A stretch of 35,917 nucleotides of DNA from an uncultured Gammaproteobacteria bacterium (GTDB taxonomy: Bacteria; Pseudomonadota; Gammaproteobacteria; Arenicellales; JAANXG01), in NCBI GenBank assembly GCA_947259175.1, contig CAMYKW010000063.1, positions 12,692-48,608 of the forward strand, read 5' to 3'. Both the position numbers and the translations under genes were made by a program. The notes below the pieces were generated by a model. That model ran no database searches, was not told where the DNA came from, and saw only the letters and a program-made list of their open reading frames with translations. Shown piece by piece: positions 1 to 8,298 of this stretch; within the stretch, counting starts at the first letter, position 1, and every line of letters starts with the position of its first letter.

Positions 1-174
1 GAATAATGCCAGGGCGTCCAAGTAGGCGTGTTGATCTTCGGTCAAACTGACAGTTCCGCTCTCCTGGAGGCGCCGGCGGTGAAATTCCAGCACCGCCTCA
101 CAGATCGTGTAACCCGCCAACACGGCGTCGGTGGGTAATTTGTCCGTGAAATCCTCTGCAAACATCTCGGTCAT
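1..174 (-). CDS. Partial hypothetical protein (N-terminal 58 codons)
   Basis: The open frame runs off the left edge of the window, so only the N-terminus is visible. It begins MTEMFAEDF and continues as an acidic, helix-prone segment with one Cys (TICEAV) and an HRRR basic patch. An alternative ATG lies three codons downstream. A weak AGG precedes the start by about 8 nt, and a TATACT -10-like hexamer lies about 45 nt upstream on the same strand (plus positions 216-221). I do not recognise the family. Composition and frame look like real coding sequence, but function cannot be stated. Confidence 0.55.
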   Translation of the reverse strand, partial: MTEMFAEDFTDKLPTDAVLAGYTICEAVLEFHRRRLQESGTVSLTEDQHAYLDALALF

Positions 175-651
175 TTTAGCCTGTTGAGACTTGGGCGATC
201 TGGTGTCCAACTCTTAGTATAAATGATAATTCCGGAATGACCGACGTGCCCGGATTCCCTATAACAACGCGAAGCCGGTGAAACCCTGACAGGTGAGTCA
301 ATCGAGATAGCATGTGCCGCGGATGCGAATAGTGAATTCGTCAAACTCCGGCAGACTGCGGTTCGCTCGCCATGGAAATGCCAAAGCACTCGACCGGTGT
401 TCAGTGCCGACGGGCGCTTGATCTGACAAACCGGGTTCAATTGTGACGAAAATCATTGATTGACCGCCCCGGCTCGTTGTATTTGAATAGCCGATGCCGC
501 TGATCGGTGGCCGGCTGACGATATGGCAAATGAGACGGAAACCCGTCGTGAAATATTCGAACGGTGTAATGTGGCAGCGGGCGGGACCGTGGACTCGCGT
601 TTCAGTCATCCAACGCGTCAACTTTATAGTGTACTCAAGGGCTATTAAGCA
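175..651. other. Intergenic region between divergent genes
   Basis: This 477-base stretch separates the minus-strand partial gene from the plus-strand secreted protein. I see no convincing gene. It holds a TATACT-like minus-strand -10 (216-221), the 10-bp palindrome attccggaat at 229-238, and a plus-strand TATAGT hexamer at 625-630 just ahead of the next gene. Long open frames here are antisense extensions of the gene at 652. Confidence 0.5.
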
Positions 652-1209
652 ATGTATGGTGAGAAAAATTCGTTTCCGTATCGCTCGATGCCGATGCTGT
701 TGCTTGCGGCGTTTTGGCTTCAATCCTTTGTCGCCAGTGCCGGCGACTTGATCGATCCATTTGTCGGCGAGTATTTGGGCCAGGTCAAGATTGCCGATGG
801 CGACAAGGAAATAGAACGCGATCTCGGTGTAAAGATCTCTAAAACCGATCAAGGGTTCAATATCAAGTGGACTGCGGTGACCCGCAAGCCAAACGGCAAG
901 TTCAAGACCAAAACATATACGATCGATTTCCTGCCAACCAACCGCAGCAATGTGTTCGCGGCGGCGATGAAGACTAATGTGTTCGGCGGCAAGGTGCCGC
1001 TTGATCCTATGAAGGGGGATCCCTATGTATGGTCGCGGATAACCGGGGATACGTTGAGTTTGTACGCGCTGCTGGTTCGGGATGACGGTGGTTACGAGTT
1101 GCAAGTATACGACAGAATCCTGGGGTCGGGCGGCTTGCAACTCAATTACTCCAGAATTCGCGATGGACAACCGCTACGAACGATTGAAACGTGGTTGCGG
1201 CGCAAGTGA
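652..1209 (+). CDS. Secreted hypothetical protein, 185 aa
   Basis: The N-terminus has a polar/basic start, a hydrophobic core (MLLLAAFWLQSFV) and a likely signal-peptidase site after ASA at about residue 30, so the mature protein is probably periplasmic. The mature part is rich in beta-type alternating sequence and charged residues. It contains WTAVTRKPNGKFKTKTYTIDF and a C-terminal ETWLRRK. There are no cysteines in the mature chain and no catalytic motif that I recognise. The start has AAGGG about 11 nt upstream, and a TATAGT -10-like hexamer at 625-630 would give a very short leader. It appears monocistronic, followed by a strong nested hairpin. The family is unknown to me; a lipocalin-like or ligand-binding barrel is possible but unproven. 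Confidence 0.7.
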   Translation: MYGEKNSFPYRSMPMLLLAAFWLQSFVASAGDLIDPFVGEYLGQVKIADGDKEIERDLGVKISKTDQGFNIKWTAVTRKPNGKFKTKTYTIDFLPTNRSNVFAAAMKTNVFGGKVPLDPMKGDPYVWSRITGDTLSLYALLVRDDGGYELQVYDRILGSGGLQLNYSRIRDGQPLRTIETWLRRK

Positions 1210-1248
1210 GACGAATTTTTTCTGTCAGTGGAGCCGGTCTCAGAGATG

Positions 1249-1286
1249 CCGCCGGCCCCTCAAACCGAGTGAGGTGTTTCCGGCGG
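1249..1286. terminator. Nested perfect hairpin between convergent genes
   Basis: CCGCCGG (1249-1255) pairs with CCGGCGG (1280-1286), and inside it CCTCA (1258-1262) pairs with TGAGG (1270-1274). It lies 40 bases after the plus-strand secreted-protein stop and faces the end of the minus-strand gene at 1408, so a bidirectional terminator role is plausible. No clear T-tract follows on either strand, so factor-independent termination is not certain. Confidence 0.4.
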
Positions 1287-1407
1287 GGGGTAGGTAAGCC
1301 CAGCGCCGGATCATGCGGGGGAACCGCACAAAACTTATAGATGGGAATCGGTGGTTTGGAATCGTTGCCCGTTGTCGGGGCGTATCTGAATCGACTCCGG
1401 CAGTTCG

Positions 1408-1719
1408 CTAACCGGTGGTGGTCTGGACACGATTCGGTTTACGCCCGGCGCTACGGGCCGGTTTGCGTGTATTCATGCGTTCCTCGAGTTTGCTGGTACA
1501 TTCGTTCAGATACTTCAGGATATCCCGCTTTGCGCCTCGGCGATATCCGGTGATCGGCGATCCCGGGCTGTCGATGACGTATCGGTACCAGTCATTCCCA
1601 TCGGCGCCGCCGGGGCCTTCTGACTTTTCAACTGAAACCACAGTACATTGCAATGTATAGTTGTGTACTTCCTTATCCTTGGAATCCGGAATTGCGTCAC
1701 TGGAGGTTGGTCGAGTCAT
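1408..1719 (-). CDS. Small basic hypothetical protein, 103 aa
   Basis: It starts at ATG with AAAGGA about 9 nt upstream, a good ribosome-binding site that supports this start. The central part (YTLQCTVVSVEKSEG ... WYRYVIDS) looks like beta strands. It is followed by GYRRGAKRDILKYL, a helix, and a Lys/Arg-rich tail (RKPARSAGRKPNR) suited to nucleic-acid or membrane-surface contact. There is no signal peptide or TM segment. The family is not recognised. The basic tail suggests a nucleic-acid-associated protein, but this is inference from composition only. Confidence 0.6.
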   Translation of the reverse strand: MTRPTSSDAIPDSKDKEVHNYTLQCTVVSVEKSEGPGGADGNDWYRYVIDSPGSPITGYRRGAKRDILKYLNECTSKLEERMNTRKPARSAGRKPNRVQTTTG

Positions 1720-2096
1720 GAAGTCGAGTCCTTTATTTACGGGTGATGAAGTGGCGTATTGAGCTATTCACAATGCAAATGGTAGCTGCGCCTATCGCCG
1801 GGCAAGTCGGGAGGACGCGAACTTGACGAACACGATCCGAGTTTCGGATATCAATCAAGAGAATCAAACAAGAAAGGCTTGTGCTACGTCGACGGCCCTA
1901 TTTTATCATAGAATCAGCGGTAATGCTGCGCGGCTTACTGAAATCTGGGATTATTACTTAAAATTCATAAATTCTTATCTCATCGCATACGCATTTTCGT
2001 TTGCTATCAACGTATCTCGACATATGCGGCGGCCGGCGGATCGAATTAGAAACCTCTTCTTAAGAACCCGGTAGCATTTCACCACAGAGCACACAC
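1720..2096. other. AT-rich intergenic segment upstream of the DUF2130 gene
   Basis: Nothing certain is encoded here. The part from about 1850 to 2060 is clearly more AT-rich than its surroundings. An open frame 1823-2074 begins at TTG with GGGAGG eight bases upstream and would give an 83-aa peptide with a hydrophobic middle. Its composition looks unlike neighbouring genes and I do not recognise it. A small hairpin ATCCGA/TCGGAT sits at 1835-1849. The segment probably contains the promoter for the gene at 2097. Confidence 0.4.
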
Positions 2097-3374
2097 ATGA
2101 ACAGCCCCGAAACACAGATCACTTGTCCCAACTGCGGTCATCGGTTCTACGCAGAGGAAGCATTGGAAGCATTGGAAAAACAACTATCAGCGCGTCTCGA
2201 AAAAAAATATCAGCAAAAGGCCGCGCGACAGACCGAAATGCTCAACCAACAACGGGCGGTGTTAGAGCAGGAAAGGGAAAAACTGGCCAAGCAGGCTCTG
2301 GACCAGGAGCAGCTGATAACAATCAGGGTGGAAGGGGAAAAGCAGCGGCTGTTCGAGGCGGCGCGGGCCAAGGCGGAGGAGGGTGTGGCGCAACGAATAC
2401 AGGCCCTGGAAGAGGAAAACAAAGCGCGCCGAGATGAGAACTTGAGGCTGCAAAAATTGGAGGTCGAATTATTGAAGCGGGAAAACCAGCTCAACGAGGA
2501 CAAGGAGCGGATGCAGTTTGAGATCGACAAGCAGCTCCTGGAGAAGCAGTCCGTGATTGAAGCGAAAGCCAGGGCCGCGGAAAACGAAAAAAATGAATTG
2601 CGTTTCAGGGAGTATGAAAAAAAACTGCAAGATCAGAAACGATTGGTTGAGGAGATGAAGCGGCGGGCGGAACAGGGTTCCATGCAGATGCAAGGCGAGG
2701 TTCAGGAACTTGCTTTGGAAGATTTTCTAACAAGGCACTTCCCCTTCGATCAGGTATCGCCGGTTCCCAAGGGTACCCGCGGCGCCGATGTGGTTCAGAC
2801 GGTGATAGATTCCCGGCAGCGGGAATGCGGCAGAATTGTATTCGAGAGCAAGCGCACTAAGGCATTCAGCAACGATTGGATAGGTAAGTTGAAAGCGGAC
2901 CAGATAGAGCAGCGCGCGGAACTCGCGGTAATTGTGACCGAGGCCATGCCAATTGATATGACGCGATTCGGCGAGCGTGAGGGCGTTTGGATATGTAGTT
3001 TTTCCGAAGTCAAAAGTCTGACTTTCGTGTTGCGGGAAATGCTGTTGCGCATTGAGTCGGTGAAGATCGCCCAGGAGAACAAGGGCGATAAGATGGAAAT
3101 GATTTATCGCTATCTGACCGGCGTAGAGTTCAAGCAGCGCGTGGAGGCTATTGTGGATGGTTTTTCAGAGTTGAAAATCGAACTGGATCGAGAGAAGAAC
3201 GCAATGCAACGCTTGTGGAAGACACGGGAGAAACAGATTGAAAAGATCATCAACAACACCATAGATATGTACGGCTCAGTGAGGGGTATTGCCGGCAGTG
3301 CGATTGGAAATATTCCGTCATTGGAGTTGCCACAGCCGGAAGAAGATGCGGAGGACGAGGCGGGTCAATACTGA
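2097..3374 (+). CDS. DUF2130 family protein: long coiled coil plus restriction-endonuclease-like fold
   Basis: The N-terminus carries a half zinc-ribbon (CPNCGHRF, residues 10-17), with only two cysteines. Residues about 22-200 form a very long, highly charged coiled coil rich in Glu, Lys and Gln. The C-terminal half (about 200-360) matches DUF2130: an acidic helix (EVQELALEDFL), then GADVV with Asp231, and FESKRTKAF with Glu250 and Lys252, giving the D...ExK pattern of the PD-(D/E)xK nuclease fold. A further helical stretch and an acidic tail end the chain. The DUF2130 family is widespread but functionally uncharacterised; the nuclease-like fold is general family knowledge. No signal peptide is present, so it is cytoplasmic. 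The ribosome-binding site is weak. A NYN-LOTUS gene follows 108 bases downstream in the same direction, suggesting joint function or co-transcription. Confidence 0.85.
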   Translation: MNSPETQITCPNCGHRFYAEEALEALEKQLSARLEKKYQQKAARQTEMLNQQRAVLEQEREKLAKQALDQEQLITIRVEGEKQRLFEAARAKAEEGVAQRIQALEEENKARRDENLRLQKLEVELLKRENQLNEDKERMQFEIDKQLLEKQSVIEAKARAAENEKNELRFREYEKKLQDQKRLVEEMKRRAEQGSMQMQGEVQELALEDFLTRHFPFDQVSPVPKGTRGADVVQTVIDSRQRECGRIVFESKRTKAFSNDWIGKLKADQIEQRAELAVIVTEAMPIDMTRFGEREGVWICSFSEVKSLTFVLREMLLRIESVKIAQENKGDKMEMIYRYLTGVEFKQRVEAIVDGFSELKIELDREKNAMQRLWKTREKQIEKIINNTIDMYGSVRGIAGSAIGNIPSLELPQPEEDAEDEAGQY

Positions 3375-3482
3375 AGTCTGGTTGCGATCCTTGATTAACT
3401 GCGCGTCCCAGCCGGTGATGGAAATTTCCTGTCGCTCTCGTGAGATGAGTATACTTGTTGCAAATTTAACACCGATATTGTC

Positions 3483-4304
3483 ATGACATCCAAAAGCAAC
3501 ATTCAAAATATGGCGCTGTATTGCGATTTCGAAAACGTGGCCCTTGGTGTGCGCGATGCCAAATACGCCAAGTTCGATATGCAGCTCGTACTGGAACGTC
3601 TATTGCTCAAGGGCAGCATAGTCGTCAAGAAAGCCTACTGCGACTGGATCCGCTACAAGGAGTTCAAGCACGCTATGCACGAGGCATCGTTTGAACTGAT
3701 CGACATTCCGCACGTACGTCAATCAGGCAAGAACTCCGCGGATATCAGGATGGTGGTCGATGCACTCGATCTTTGCTACACCAAGTCCCACGTGGATACC
3801 TTTGTCATTATCAGCGGTGACTCGGATTTTTCCGCCCTGGTCAGCAAGCTGCGCGAAAACAACAAGACCGTGATCGGTGTGGGGGTCAAGGAGTCCACCT
3901 CCGATCTGCTCATCGCGAACTGTGATGAATTCATTTACTACGATGACTTGGCGCGCGAATCCGAGAAGCTCGGCAAGAAAAAGAAGAAAAAAACCGGTAA
4001 AGCCACAGGTGCACGCAAACGCATTGCGGAAGACGAGGAAGACAGGAAACAGGAGGCCATGGAACTGGTCATGGATACAATCAATCATTTGTTCGAAGAG
4101 CGCGGCGCGGGTGAGAAGATCTGGGGCTCAATGGTGAAGCAGACCATCAAACGAAGAAAACCGGGGTTCAATGAGACCTATCATGGTTTTCGGACATTTG
4201 GAAAATTGCTGGAGGAGGCGCAACAGCGCAAGCTGCTGGAACTGGAGTATGATGAAAAGTCCGGCGGCTATATCATCAAGCACGTGATTCAGGACGACTC
4301 TTGA
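3483..4304 (+). CDS. NYN-domain ribonuclease-like protein with C-terminal LOTUS/OST-HTH domain
   Basis: Residues 8-155 form a NYN (PIN-like) domain with the acidic metal-binding set visible: CDFENV (Asp15, Asn18), KNSADIRM (Asp87) and ISGDSDF (Asp113, Asp115). A basic linker with KKKKKK (residues 165-170) leads to a C-terminal helical domain at about 190-270. That domain contains GSMVKQTIKRRKPGFNETYHGF, the typical OST-HTH/LOTUS pattern, which binds RNA (reported for G-rich RNA) in characterised members. The NYN-LOTUS architecture occurs in many bacteria and resembles eukaryotic Limkain b1/MARF1. The expected activity is single-strand RNA cleavage in the cytoplasm, inferred from domains only. 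The start ATG has no good Shine-Dalgarno sequence. It follows the DUF2130 gene on the same strand. Confidence 0.88.
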   Translation: MTSKSNIQNMALYCDFENVALGVRDAKYAKFDMQLVLERLLLKGSIVVKKAYCDWIRYKEFKHAMHEASFELIDIPHVRQSGKNSADIRMVVDALDLCYTKSHVDTFVIISGDSDFSALVSKLRENNKTVIGVGVKESTSDLLIANCDEFIYYDDLARESEKLGKKKKKKTGKATGARKRIAEDEEDRKQEAMELVMDTINHLFEERGAGEKIWGSMVKQTIKRRKPGFNETYHGFRTFGKLLEEAQQRKLLELEYDEKSGGYIIKHVIQDDS

Positions 4305-4461
4305 CAAGAGAGTATCTTAAATTGATGGTTCGAGTGCACTTGCGGGTGACGGGGTGCGGTAACAATCGTGATGGCGTTCCTCAAACATCGAGACAGAAAA
4401 CGCGATATGGAAATGGCCGCCCGCGTGTGCCGGCATTCGATAGGGATTAGCCGACATTGAG

Positions 4462-4905
4462 ATGCTTTCCGGATATGAGTATGTCATCGTCGCCGCGGTA
4501 CTGCTGATATACGGGGCGATCCGTTTTCTGCCACGCCTAATCGCCGGTTTCGGTGCTTATATATCGGCGCCCGAAGTCAAGCGCATGTTGGATCTACGCC
4601 AACCCCTGCTGCTGCTCGACGTCCGTTCTCCCCTGGAGTTCGCCGCGGACCCGGGTCATATACCGGGGGCGATAAACGTCCCGCTCGACCAGCTCACGGC
4701 CCGATTGGTAGACCCTCAGTTTGTTGCGCATTGCGAACAAACGGTCATCACAATCTGCCAGACCGACTCGCGCGCGGCGCTTGCGTTGCGCGCATTGAAA
4801 AGATCCGGTGTCGCACAGCCGCGGGTGCTGAGCGGCGGCATGAATGCATGGGCACAGGAGGGGTATCCGGTCGTGTCTACGACCCGGTCGTCCAAGATTG
4901 AATGA
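4462..4905 (+). CDS. Membrane-anchored rhodanese-like sulfurtransferase, 147 aa
   Basis: An N-terminal hydrophobic segment (about residues 7-30) anchors the protein in the inner membrane. The rhodanese domain spans about 35-138. It shows LLDVRSPLEF, GHIPGAINVPL, the active-site loop CQTDSRA with Cys99 and Arg104, and the C-terminal signature GGMNAWAQEGYPV. Cys99 would carry the persulfide. The active-site loop is six residues, as in single-domain rhodaneses of the GlpE/PspE type. The start has only a weak upstream GGGA. It sits 25 bases ahead of the GIY-YIG gene on the same strand, probably in one transcript. Confidence 0.88.
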   Translation: MLSGYEYVIVAAVLLIYGAIRFLPRLIAGFGAYISAPEVKRMLDLRQPLLLLDVRSPLEFAADPGHIPGAINVPLDQLTARLVDPQFVAHCEQTVITICQTDSRAALALRALKRSGVAQPRVLSGGMNAWAQEGYPVVSTTRSSKIE

Positions 4906-4930
4906 GTATGGCGAAACTCGCGAAACATTC

Positions 4931-5239
4931 ATGGCGATGGGCATGAATAATACGACGAGTTGGTGTGTCTATATAGTCGTGTGCACGGATAATTCGCTGT
5001 ACACCGGCATTACGAAAGATGTCTCTGCACGTCTTGCGCAACATGCCGATCAACGCGGCGCCAAGTATTTCCGTGGTCGTAAACCTCTGCGCATCGTATA
5101 TCTGGAGACCGGTCACACTCGAAGTTCCGCAAGCCAAAGGGAGGCGCAAATAAAGAAAATGCGCCGCACTTACAAAGAGAGCCTGATCGCATCTCCAGTC
5201 AACGAGTTGTCGAGTTTGAATCTACAGGACGATCCCTAG
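4931..5239 (+). CDS. GIY-YIG domain protein, UPF0213/YhbQ-like
   Basis: It begins MAMGMNN; three in-frame ATGs lie within 13 bases and none has a strong ribosome-binding site, so the exact start is uncertain. The GIY-YIG fold is visible: VYIVVC and YTGITKD replace the GIY and YIG motifs, followed by SARLAQH with Arg34, the GAKYFRGRKPL loop, and SQREAQIKKM with Glu71 as metal ligand. At 102 residues it matches UPF0213 members such as E. coli YhbQ. Family members are small nuclease-like proteins of poorly defined role, and DNA-structure-specific cleavage is likely but unproven. It is in the same direction as the rhodanese 25 bases upstream. The last twelve codons, including the stop, are part of a 36-bp tandem duplication. 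Confidence 0.85.
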   Translation: MAMGMNNTTSWCVYIVVCTDNSLYTGITKDVSARLAQHADQRGAKYFRGRKPLRIVYLETGHTRSSASQREAQIKKMRRTYKESLIASPVNELSSLNLQDDP

Positions 5240-5278
5240 CCCTTGTCGAGTTTGAATCTACAGGACGATCCCTAGCCC
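5207..5278 (+). repeat. Exact 36-bp tandem duplication at the GIY-YIG gene stop
   Basis: Unit 1 (5207-5242) and unit 2 (5243-5278) are identical over 36 bases, starting ttgtcgagtttgaatc and ending gatccctagccc. The first copy encodes the C-terminus SSLNLQDDP and the TAG stop (5237-5239); the second copy repeats the same codons and stop in frame outside the gene. Absolute identity suggests a recent replication-slippage event, or an assembly artefact. Confidence 0.9.
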
Positions 5279-5374
5279 ATCGCGCCTCAAGCCTGTCCGG
5301 TGGGGGGTCAATCTCGGTGGTCCCGTCGCTGTACCGGGCGGGACATGTAAATTTGCTGCGTCGCTGACGATCGT

Positions 5375-8173
5375 TCAGCCGCTCGCTGCGCCCACCTTCA
5401 ACGGTGTCTGTTCGGCGGGATTCTCTCGCTGTTGCCGCCATTGCCTCCACCACGGCAGCACATCATCGGCGGCTATGGGACGTGAAATCAAATAACCTTG
5501 CGCGAAATCGCAACCCATATCGCGGAGTTGATGCAGCGTTTCGTCGGTTTCCGTGCCTTCGGCGACGACTTTCAGGCCTAAACCGTGAGCCAGGGTAATC
5601 ATCGAGTCGACGATGAATTTGTTTGCCTGGCTGCTGCTCATATCGATGACGAATGACTTGTCTATCTTGAGAATATGCACCTGCAAATTCCGCAAATATG
5701 CAAACGAGGAATAGCCAATACCGAAATCGTCTATCGCCAATTGTATGCCAAGCTGGTTTATCCTCGCGGTCGTTTGGCGGGCACGCTCCGGGTCACTCAT
5801 AAACGCGTTCTCAGTAATTTCCACGGTAAGCCAATCGGGTCGCGCACCATGTTTTTCCAGGTTCTTAACCAGCGCATCCGGAAAATCCGCGTCCTGCATC
5901 AATCGCGCCGAGATGTTGGCGCACACAGCGGTTTCGTGACCCGCGCGTCGCCATGCTGCGCACTGAGCGATACAGGTATCCAGGGTCTGGTCCGTCAACA
6001 AGCCGATTAGATCGGATGTTTCCGCAAGCTCGATGAACTCATCCGGCATTACCAACCCGAATTCCGGATCCTCCCAGCGCAGCAGGCCTTCGACGTCGAG
6101 CACCGGGCCCCCGTCCAGGCGAATAATCGGTTGATAAAGCATGAAGAAGCGGTTGTTCTCGATCGCCGACCGCAACTTACCGGCCAGTTTAAGCCGCCGC
6201 AGCGTATTGTGGTCCAGGGCCGGATCGTAGGTTTGGTAACCGGCGCTGGAGCGCTTGCCACCGTACATGGCGACATCGGCATGCTGTAACAGCAGGTTTG
6301 GGCGTTCGCCGTGTTCCGGATAGTACGCAATGCCGATGCTTACCGCGGTGCGCAGCGCGATGCCCTTGGCGTAGAACGGCTGCTTGAGGCTGTCCAAAAG
6401 GTGTTGCGCCAGGTCGATTGCGTGTTTGCTGTCGCCCGGTACGAATACCGCGAACTCGTCGCCGCCGATCCTGGCGAGGGTGGCGTGGTCGGGCACTGCA
6501 GACGCGAATCTGGCCCCCACCTGTTTGAGCACCACGTCACCGATGTCATGACCCAATGTGTCGTTAATCTCCTTGAGTTGGTTCAAATCCAACATCAACA
6601 GCGCCGCAACCTGTTCGGGATGCTTGTGCATGGCTTGCGTGATTCGACTTGTGAGCAGGTCGCGGTTGGGTAGACCGGTCAGGCTGTCGTGGGTGGCCTT
6701 GTATCGCAGCTGCGCCTCCTGTTCTTTGCGCACACTGATATCGCGGACAATGGCGGTGATCAATGTATTGCCTTCCACCTCCATGCGGCTCATTGCCAGA
6801 TCGATCGGAAACACATCACCCGCTGCGGTGCGTGCTGTCAGCTCGTGGACCTGACCGCTGATCAGGTCTTCATTCCAACCAATCCCGGTGTCCTGTTTGT
6901 CGACCAACTGAGGTATGAAGGTGTTGATGGAGCGATTAACGAATGTCGCGCGCGTGCAGCCAAACATTTCCTCGGCGGCCGGATTAATGGATTCGACCAC
7001 ACCCTTGGCGTTGATGGTAAGTATCGCATCCAGGCTGTTGCCGACGATGTTGGTGATGAGTTGTTCCTTTTTGATGAGTTCCAGTTTTTGCCACCAGATG
7101 CGGACGGACTGTTGATCCAGCTGCGCCAGCTGCTGAAACAGGTAAGCCAGCGAAATCACCACGATGATCGGCGCCGTGTCCAACAACAGGCGTTGCCCGA
7201 GCAACAACTGGATCTCCGCCGCAAACGCGGCAGCCATCAATAACGCGCAGATAAAAACTCCCCAGCGCCATGACGCGCGCCGGTAAATGGGGGCCAAGCA
7301 CAACGCCACCAACAAACAAATGGTCAGCACCTGCCAGAGCTCGGCATTCCACAGCGTCCCTTCTCGTACCGACTGGTACGACAGCGCCTGAACAACCACT
7401 CCGGGCAGTGAGCGGTACAGTGGGACCGGCACCATATCGCCCAGTTCCACGGCGGTGGCGCCGATGACGACTTGCTTGCCGTTGACCGCATGTGGGGAAA
7501 ATCGGCCCGCCAGCACATCCGCAAAGGAGAGGCGCGCAAAGGACTGTGGCGCGATACTGAAATCGATCCACGCATCGGCAAGCGGCGGATTGTGCCAGTC
7601 GTTCATCGCCGCGGCTGCGGAGCGCAGCGCGCCGCGGCCCCCCGATTCGCGCAGTGAAATCTTCCTCACCAGGGCATCGCGGCCGGGCCGCACGTTCACC
7701 GATACCAGGTCAGCGTGCCGGCGGAACCGCTCCAGCGGCCGGATCAACAGCAACTGCGCGCTGCCGGAGGTTGCGGGCTGGTAGAAGGCGGGCAACAAGA
7801 TCTGCCCGGGCGCGGCACGCGCCAGCGCCGATTCGAGCTTTTCGTCTTCAGCGGGCCGCGACGTTGCGCTGAAATCGATATCGACAAATAATCGCCGCGC
7901 CCCGGCGGTGAGCAACCGATCGATCACCTCGGCATGATAGCCCCGCGGCCACGGCCACGTCGGCAGCGAACGCAGGCTTCTAGCGTCGATCTCGACGATG
8001 GCGAGGTCACTCGCGACGCTACGCGTCGTCAGCCAGGCCGATGCGTCATGCAGCGCATGGTTTATCGGTTCCAGCGCTGAGGTCAGAGTCAGTACCGCTG
8101 CAACGGCAAACGCCGCGAGCGCCGGAATGAGCACTTTGAATCGCGCGTTGGGCTGCTTAGAAATGCTATCCAC
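5375..8173 (-). CDS. CHASE2-PAS-GGDEF-EAL c-di-GMP signalling protein, 932 aa
   Basis: Order of parts: an N-terminal TM helix (about 12-32), a periplasmic CHASE2 sensor (about 35-275), then three TM helices (about 280-297, 303-320 and 330-348). A short coiled linker, a PAS domain (about 370-485), a GGDEF domain (about 490-655) and an EAL domain (about 665-910) follow. The cyclase site is intact (GGDEF at 570-574, metal Asp529) but lacks an RxxD inhibitory site. The phosphodiesterase domain reads EGL at 695-697 rather than EAL, yet keeps the glutamate, ANIS, TVEITEN, IDDFGIGYSS, LKIDKSF and VVAEGTE (Glu872), so hydrolysis of c-di-GMP is likely. The first codon is GTG without an obvious ribosome-binding site. 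It lies 125 bases downstream of the FecR-domain gene, which suggests that an extracytoplasmic signal drives c-di-GMP turnover. Confidence 0.92.
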   Translation of the reverse strand: MDSISKQPNARFKVLIPALAAFAVAAVLTLTSALEPINHALHDASAWLTTRSVASDLAIVEIDARSLRSLPTWPWPRGYHAEVIDRLLTAGARRLFVDIDFSATSRPAEDEKLESALARAAPGQILLPAFYQPATSGSAQLLLIRPLERFRRHADLVSVNVRPGRDALVRKISLRESGGRGALRSAAAAMNDWHNPPLADAWIDFSIAPQSFARLSFADVLAGRFSPHAVNGKQVVIGATAVELGDMVPVPLYRSLPGVVVQALSYQSVREGTLWNAELWQVLTICLLVALCLAPIYRRASWRWGVFICALLMAAAFAAEIQLLLGQRLLLDTAPIIVVISLAYLFQQLAQLDQQSVRIWWQKLELIKKEQLITNIVGNSLDAILTINAKGVVESINPAAEEMFGCTRATFVNRSINTFIPQLVDKQDTGIGWNEDLISGQVHELTARTAAGDVFPIDLAMSRMEVEGNTLITAIVRDISVRKEQEAQLRYKATHDSLTGLPNRDLLTSRITQAMHKHPEQVAALLMLDLNQLKEINDTLGHDIGDVVLKQVGARFASAVPDHATLARIGGDEFAVFVPGDSKHAIDLAQHLLDSLKQPFYAKGIALRTAVSIGIAYYPEHGERPNLLLQHADVAMYGGKRSSAGYQTYDPALDHNTLRRLKLAGKLRSAIENNRFFMLYQPIIRLDGGPVLDVEGLLRWEDPEFGLVMPDEFIELAETSDLIGLLTDQTLDTCIAQCAAWRRAGHETAVCANISARLMQDADFPDALVKNLEKHGARPDWLTVEITENAFMSDPERARQTTARINQLGIQLAIDDFGIGYSSFAYLRNLQVHILKIDKSFVIDMSSSQANKFIVDSMITLAHGLGLKVVAEGTETDETLHQLRDMGCDFAQGYLISRPIAADDVLPWWRQWRQQRENPAEQTPLKVGAASG

Positions 8174-8298
8174 CGGCGGCGGTCCCGGGTTTGCAGAGAT
8201 GTCGCCGAGTGCGTCTGTTTGGATTCGACGGATTCAGGCGCACTCGCTCACTGTCTCGACACGGTGGCCATTGCGTGATCGCCGCCCACCGACACAGG

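Noticed and set aside
298-1170. Long minus-strand open frame opposite the secreted protein
   Set aside because: It is antisense to a gene with a clear signal peptide and ribosome-binding site; its composition (Arg/His/Ile mix, no domain) is that of a shadow frame.
4371-4460. 29-codon ORF just upstream of the rhodanese
   Set aside because: No ribosome-binding site and no recognisable sequence; the small distance to the next ATG is easily chance.
5207-5278. CRISPR array
   Set aside because: Two directly abutting 36-bp copies without spacers, and no cas genes; it is a tandem duplication.
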